Assembly: GCA_945869265.1 (NCBI GenBank)
Contig: CAMBOI010000030.1
Span: 1 to 36,494, forward strand
Direction: 5' to 3'
Source: an uncultured Prevotella sp.
GTDB lineage: Bacteria; Bacteroidota; Bacteroidia; Bacteroidales; Bacteroidaceae
DNA: 36,494 bases
The notes under the pieces were generated by a model. The model did not search any database. It worked only from the letters and a program-made list of their open reading frames with translations, and had not been told where the DNA came from. Positions within the stretch are counted from its first letter, which is position 1. Every line of letters begins with the position of its first letter. A program made the translations under genes and the position numbers. This document shows, one piece after another, positions 33,460 through 36,494 of this stretch.

Positions 33460-35577
33460 TTATACGAGATCTGCACGACCCTTAACCTCCTCGAGTACAG
33501 CCTTGGCGATTGCACTTGAGAGTGGTGCGTGGTGATCGTACTCCATTGAACTGGTAGCACGTCCAGAAGTGATTGTACGGAGAGCAGTTACATAACCGAA
33601 CATCTCTGACAGAGGAACCTGGGCCTTAACGACACGGGCACCGCTACGAGCCTCTTCCATACCCTCAACCTGGCCACGGCGCTTGTTCAAGTCACCGATC
33701 ACATCACCCATGTTTTCTTCAGGAGTGATAACCTCGAGCTTCATGATTGGCTCCATAAGAACAGGACCTGCCTTTACACAAGCGTTCTTGTAAGCGTTAA
33801 GAGCAGCAAGCTCAAATGAGAGCTGGTCAGAGTCAACGGGGTGGAAAGAACCGTCAAGAAGAGTAACCTTCAGGCTGTCCATAGGATAACCACCGAGAAT
33901 ACCATTCTTCATCGCGTTCTCAAAGCCCTTCTGTACTGAAGGAATGAACTCCTTAGGCACATTACCACCCTTAACCTCGTTGATGAACTGGAGACCGCCT
34001 TCCTTGAAGTCCTCATCCACTGGTCCAACATTAACGATGATGTCGGCGAACTTACCACGACCACCCGACTGCTTCTTATAAACCTCACGGAGGTTAACAG
34101 TCTTAGTGATGGCCTCTTTATAATTAACCTGAGGCTTACCCTGGTTACATTCAACCTTGAACTCACGCTTCAGACGGTCGATAATGATATCGAGGTGAAG
34201 CTCACCCATACCAGAGATAATGGTCTGGCCACTCTGCTCGTCGGTACGAACGGTGAATGTTGGGTCTTCTTCTGCAAGTTTAGCAAGACCATTGTCCAGT
34301 TTGGCAATGTCAGCCTGACTCTTAGGCTCAACTGCAATTGAAATCACAGTGTCTGGGAATGACATTGACTCAAGAACGATAGGATGTGCCTCGTCGCAGA
34401 GTGTATCACCAGTACGGATATCCTTGAAACCTACACCTGCACCGATATCACCAGCATCAATTGACTCCATAGGAATTTCCTTGTTTGAGTTCATCTGGAA
34501 AAGACGGCTGATACGCTCCTTCTTACCCGAACGTGAGTTGAACACGTAAGAACCAGCTTCAACCTTACCAGAATAAACGCGGAAGAATACCAGACGTCCC
34601 ATATATGGGTCGGTAGCAATTTTGAACGCAAGTGCTGAGGTAGGATCGCTCTCGCTCGGCTTACGTGTCTCTTCCTCCTCTGTGTCAGGGTTTGTACCCT
34701 TGATGCTCTCAATGTCGAGAGGTGAAGGAAGGAAAGCACATACATAGTCGAGCAGTGGCTGCACACCCTTATTCTTGTATGAAGAACCGCAAATCATAGG
34801 AGTGCACTCCATAGCTACGGTACCCTTACGAATAGCAGAGATAATTTCTGCCTCGGTGATTGAATCGGGATCATCGAAATACTTCTCCATGATAGCCTCG
34901 TCATACTCGGCAGCAGCTTCGAGAAGTTTTCCTCTCCACTCGTCACACTCATCCTGAAGATCGGCAGGGATTTCCTCTACATCATATTCAGCGCCCATTG
35001 TCTCATCGTGCCAAAGGATAGCCTTCATTTTGATGAGGTCAACCACACCCTTGAAATTCTCCTCAGCACCGATAGGCACCTGAAGAACGACGGGGTTGGC
35101 ACCAAGGATATCCTTCATCTGCTGAACAGTTTCGAAGAAGTCAGCACCCGAACGGTCCATCTTATTTACATAACCGATACGGGGAACATTATACTTGTCA
35201 GCCTGACGCCATACAGTTTCTGACTGAGGCTGCACACCGTCAGCAGCAGAATATGTAGCAACGGCTCCGTCAAGAACACGCAGAGAACGCTCAACCTCAG
35301 CTGTGAAGTCAACGTGTCCCGGAGTGTCAATCAAGTTAATCTTGAACTGCTTTCCTTCGTATGTCCAATTACAAGTAGTAGCTGCAGATGTGATAGTGAT
35401 ACCACGCTCCTGCTCCTGAGCCATCCAGTCCATGGTGGCAGCACCATCATGAACCTCACCAATCTTGTGAGTCTTACCTGTATAGAACAAGATACGCTCA
35501 GATGTGGTTGTCTTACCGGCATCGATGTGAGCCATGATACCGATGTTACGAGTCAAATGTAAATCGCGGTTTGCCAT
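33460..35577 (-). CDS. fusA: Elongation factor G
   Basis: 705 residues, the translocation GTPase. GTP-binding motifs are AHIDAGKT (16-23), DTPGH (84-88) and NKMD (138-141), and the switch region [12 protein letters not shown] is intact. The domain IV-V core is visible in [17 protein letters not shown] and the C-terminal [20 protein letters not shown]. It is the canonical active type, not the GTPase-poor EF-G2 reported in Bacteroides. It lies between rpsG (25 bases) and rpsJ; no tuf gene follows. Confidence 0.98.
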   Translation of the reverse strand: MANRDLHLTRNIGIMAHIDAGKTTTSERILFYTGKTHKIGEVHDGAATMDWMAQEQERGITITSAATTCNWTYEGKQFKINLIDTPGHVDFTAEVERSLRVLDGAVATYSAADGVQPQSETVWRQADKYNVPRIGYVNKMDRSGADFFETVQQMKDILGANPVVLQVPIGAEENFKGVVDLIKMKAILWHDETMGAEYDVEEIPADLQDECDEWRGKLLEAAAEYDEAIMEKYFDDPDSITEAEIISAIRKGTVAMECTPMICGSSYKNKGVQPLLDYVCAFLPSPLDIESIKGTNPDTEEEETRKPSESDPTSALAFKIATDPYMGRLVFFRVYSGKVEAGSYVFNSRSGKKERISRLFQMNSNKEIPMESIDAGDIGAGVGFKDIRTGDTLCDEAHPIVLESMSFPDTVISIAVEPKSQADIAKLDNGLAKLAEEDPTFTVRTDEQSGQTIISGMGELHLDIIIDRLKREFKVECNQGKPQVNYKEAITKTVNLREVYKKQSGGRGKFADIIVNVGPVDEDFKEGGLQFINEVKGGNVPKEFIPSVQKGFENAMKNGILGGYPMDSLKVTLLDGSFHPVDSDQLSFELAALNAYKNACVKAGPVLMEPIMKLEVITPEENMGDVIGDLNKRRGQVEGMEEARSGARVVKAQVPLSEMFGYVTALRTITSGRATSSMEYDHHAPLSSAIAKAVLEEVKGRADLV

Positions 35578-35602
35578 TTTCTTTTTACCTTATTTCGTTA
35601 AA

Positions 35603-36079
35603 TTAGAATCTAAAGTGAGCAAATGCGCGGTTAGCCTCGGCCATACGGTGCATATCCTCCTTGCGCTTGAATGCGCCACCCTGATTGTTGAAAGCATCCA
35701 TAATCTCAGCAGCGAGCTTGTCTGACATAGACTTGCCAGAACGCTTACGTGCGAAACTGATCATGTTCTTCATTGAAATACTCTCCTTGCGGTCCGGACG
35801 AATTTCAGTCGGAACCTGGAAGGTAGCACCACCGATACGGCGGCTCTTCACCTCAACCTGAGGAGTAATGTTATCAAGAGCTGTCTTCCATATTTCGAGG
35901 GCAGACTTCTCTTCATTGCTCATCTTAGCCTTAACAGTGTCAAGGGCATTGTAGAAAATCTCGTATGAAATCGACTTCTTGCCGTCATACATGAGATGAT
36001 TAACGAACTTTGAGACCTTCTGGTCGTTGAAGACGGGATCCGGAAGGATAACCCTCTTCTTTGGTTTTGCTTTTCTCAT
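35603..36079 (-). CDS. rpsG: Ribosomal protein uS7
   Basis: 158 residues starting [20 protein letters not shown]. The motifs [40 protein letters not shown] and the C-terminal [15 protein letters not shown] are typical; uS7 lies at the E site and mRNA exit. A longer reading from an ATG at 36130 would add 17 residues absent from uS7 proteins, so 36079 is chosen. The 155-base gap to rpsL contains the small hairpin at 36218-36235 and an AT-rich stretch. Confidence 0.97.
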   Translation of the reverse strand: MRKAKPKKRVILPDPVFNDQKVSKFVNHLMYDGKKSISYEIFYNALDTVKAKMSNEEKSALEIWKTALDNITPQVEVKSRRIGGATFQVPTEIRPDRKESISMKNMISFARKRSGKSMSDKLAAEIMDAFNNQGGAFKRKEDMHRMAEANRAFAHFRF

Positions 36080-36217
36080 TTTTGTTTTTAATGATGTATT
36101 TGACTGGGGCTGTTCATTTATGTTCTTCAACGCACACTCTTGTACATTTACTCAACCTTTATATAACAATCTCTCCAGCAAAACTAAATTAATAAATATT
36201 TTATGTCCTGTCGGCTT

Positions 36218-36235
36218 ATAACCTTCTCCGGTTAT
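36218..36235 (-). other. Small hairpin at the rpsL stop
   Basis: ATAACC (36218-36223), loop TTCTCC, GGTTAT (36230-36235): a 6-bp perfect inverted repeat overlapping the rpsL stop codon by one base. No T-run follows on the minus strand, so it is more likely an mRNA feature than a terminator. Confidence 0.4.
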
Positions 36236-36494
36236 TACTTCTTAGCCTTTGGACGCTTAGCGCCATACTTTGAACGACGCTGTGTACGGTTGGCGACACC
36301 TGCGGTATCAAGTGTACCACGTACGATGTGATAACGTACACCAGGGAGGTCCTTAACACGACCACCACGAACTAACACGATTGAGTGCTCCTGCAAGTTG
36401 TGTCCCTCTCCGGGGATGTAAGAGTTAACCTCTTTCTGATTTGTCAGACGCACACGGGCAACTTTACGCATTGCCGAATTAGGCTTCTTAGGTG
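36235..36494 (-). CDS. rpsL: Ribosomal protein uS12, cut by the window edge
   Basis: Only the C-terminal ~85 codons are present; the 5' end lies beyond 36494. The visible part reads [20 protein letters not shown] and continues through [20 protein letters not shown] and [20 protein letters not shown] to KRPKAKK. Both lysines of the PKKPNS loop and the lysine of VKDLPG are the wild-type residues, so no classic streptomycin-resistance change is seen in this part. It is the first gene of the str block in this window. Confidence 0.96.
   Translation of the reverse strand, partial: PKKPNSAMRKVARVRLTNQKEVNSYIPGEGHNLQEHSIVLVRGGRVKDLPGVRYHIVRGTLDTAGVANRTQRRSKYGAKRPKAKK

Noticed and set aside
1..36494. 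tRNA or rRNA genes
   Set aside because: No cloverleaf-like or rRNA-like stretch was recognised in the gaps, all of which are under 300 bases; a dedicated tRNA scan could not be run.

Overview
The window looks like chromosomal DNA from a member of the Bacteroidales, most likely Prevotellaceae. Several upstream regions carry the Bacteroidetes promoter pattern TTTG-N19/20-TAnnTTTG, most genes lack a Shine-Dalgarno sequence, and the ribosomal cluster runs rpsL-rpsG-fusA straight into rpsJ without tuf. The genus assignment rests on protein resemblance recalled from memory, not on a search.

Left third (1-13.2 kb, mostly minus strand). It holds a possible transposase remnant at the edge, a Dabb-family protein and O-acetylhomoserine sulfhydrylase (metY), then divergently NADP-type glutamate dehydrogenase (gdhA) and an RlpA-like lytic transglycosylase. 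Next come a glycine-zipper lipoprotein, a TPR histidine kinase and an OmpA-family lipoprotein (the last two in one operon), the ABC-F factor EttA, a small glutaredoxin-like protein with a GNAT-like protein, OxyR, and a secreted choloylglycine-hydrolase-family amidase.

Middle (13.4-18.3 kb, plus strand). It holds an NhaC antiporter, a three-gene HipB-HipS-HipT-like toxin-antitoxin locus with a strikingly regular operator array, a GH43 arabinan hydrolase and rubrerythrin. Rubrerythrin is preceded by a tandem motif resembling an OxyR site, and OxyR itself is encoded about 5.5 kb away, so the two may form a local oxidative-stress circuit.

Right half (18.4-36.5 kb, minus strand). This is one continuous translation supercluster transcribed right to left: rpsL (cut by the window edge), rpsG, fusA, the S10 genes, the spc genes (with secY, map, infA, rpmJ) and the alpha genes ending in rpoA-rplQ. 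A strong intrinsic terminator lies downstream of rplQ, shared with the convergent rubrerythrin gene. A pair of mutually exclusive hairpins lies between fusA and rpsJ.

The parts most worth following up are the split HipA system with three operators spaced exactly 41 bp apart, the OxyR-like site at rubrerythrin, the intergenic repeat that has expanded inside the RlpA signal peptide, and the palindrome over the promoter of the glycine-zipper lipoprotein. No stretch longer than 300 bases lacks a gene. The largest gaps are 1814-2098 and 13233-13510, and both are divergent promoter regions.
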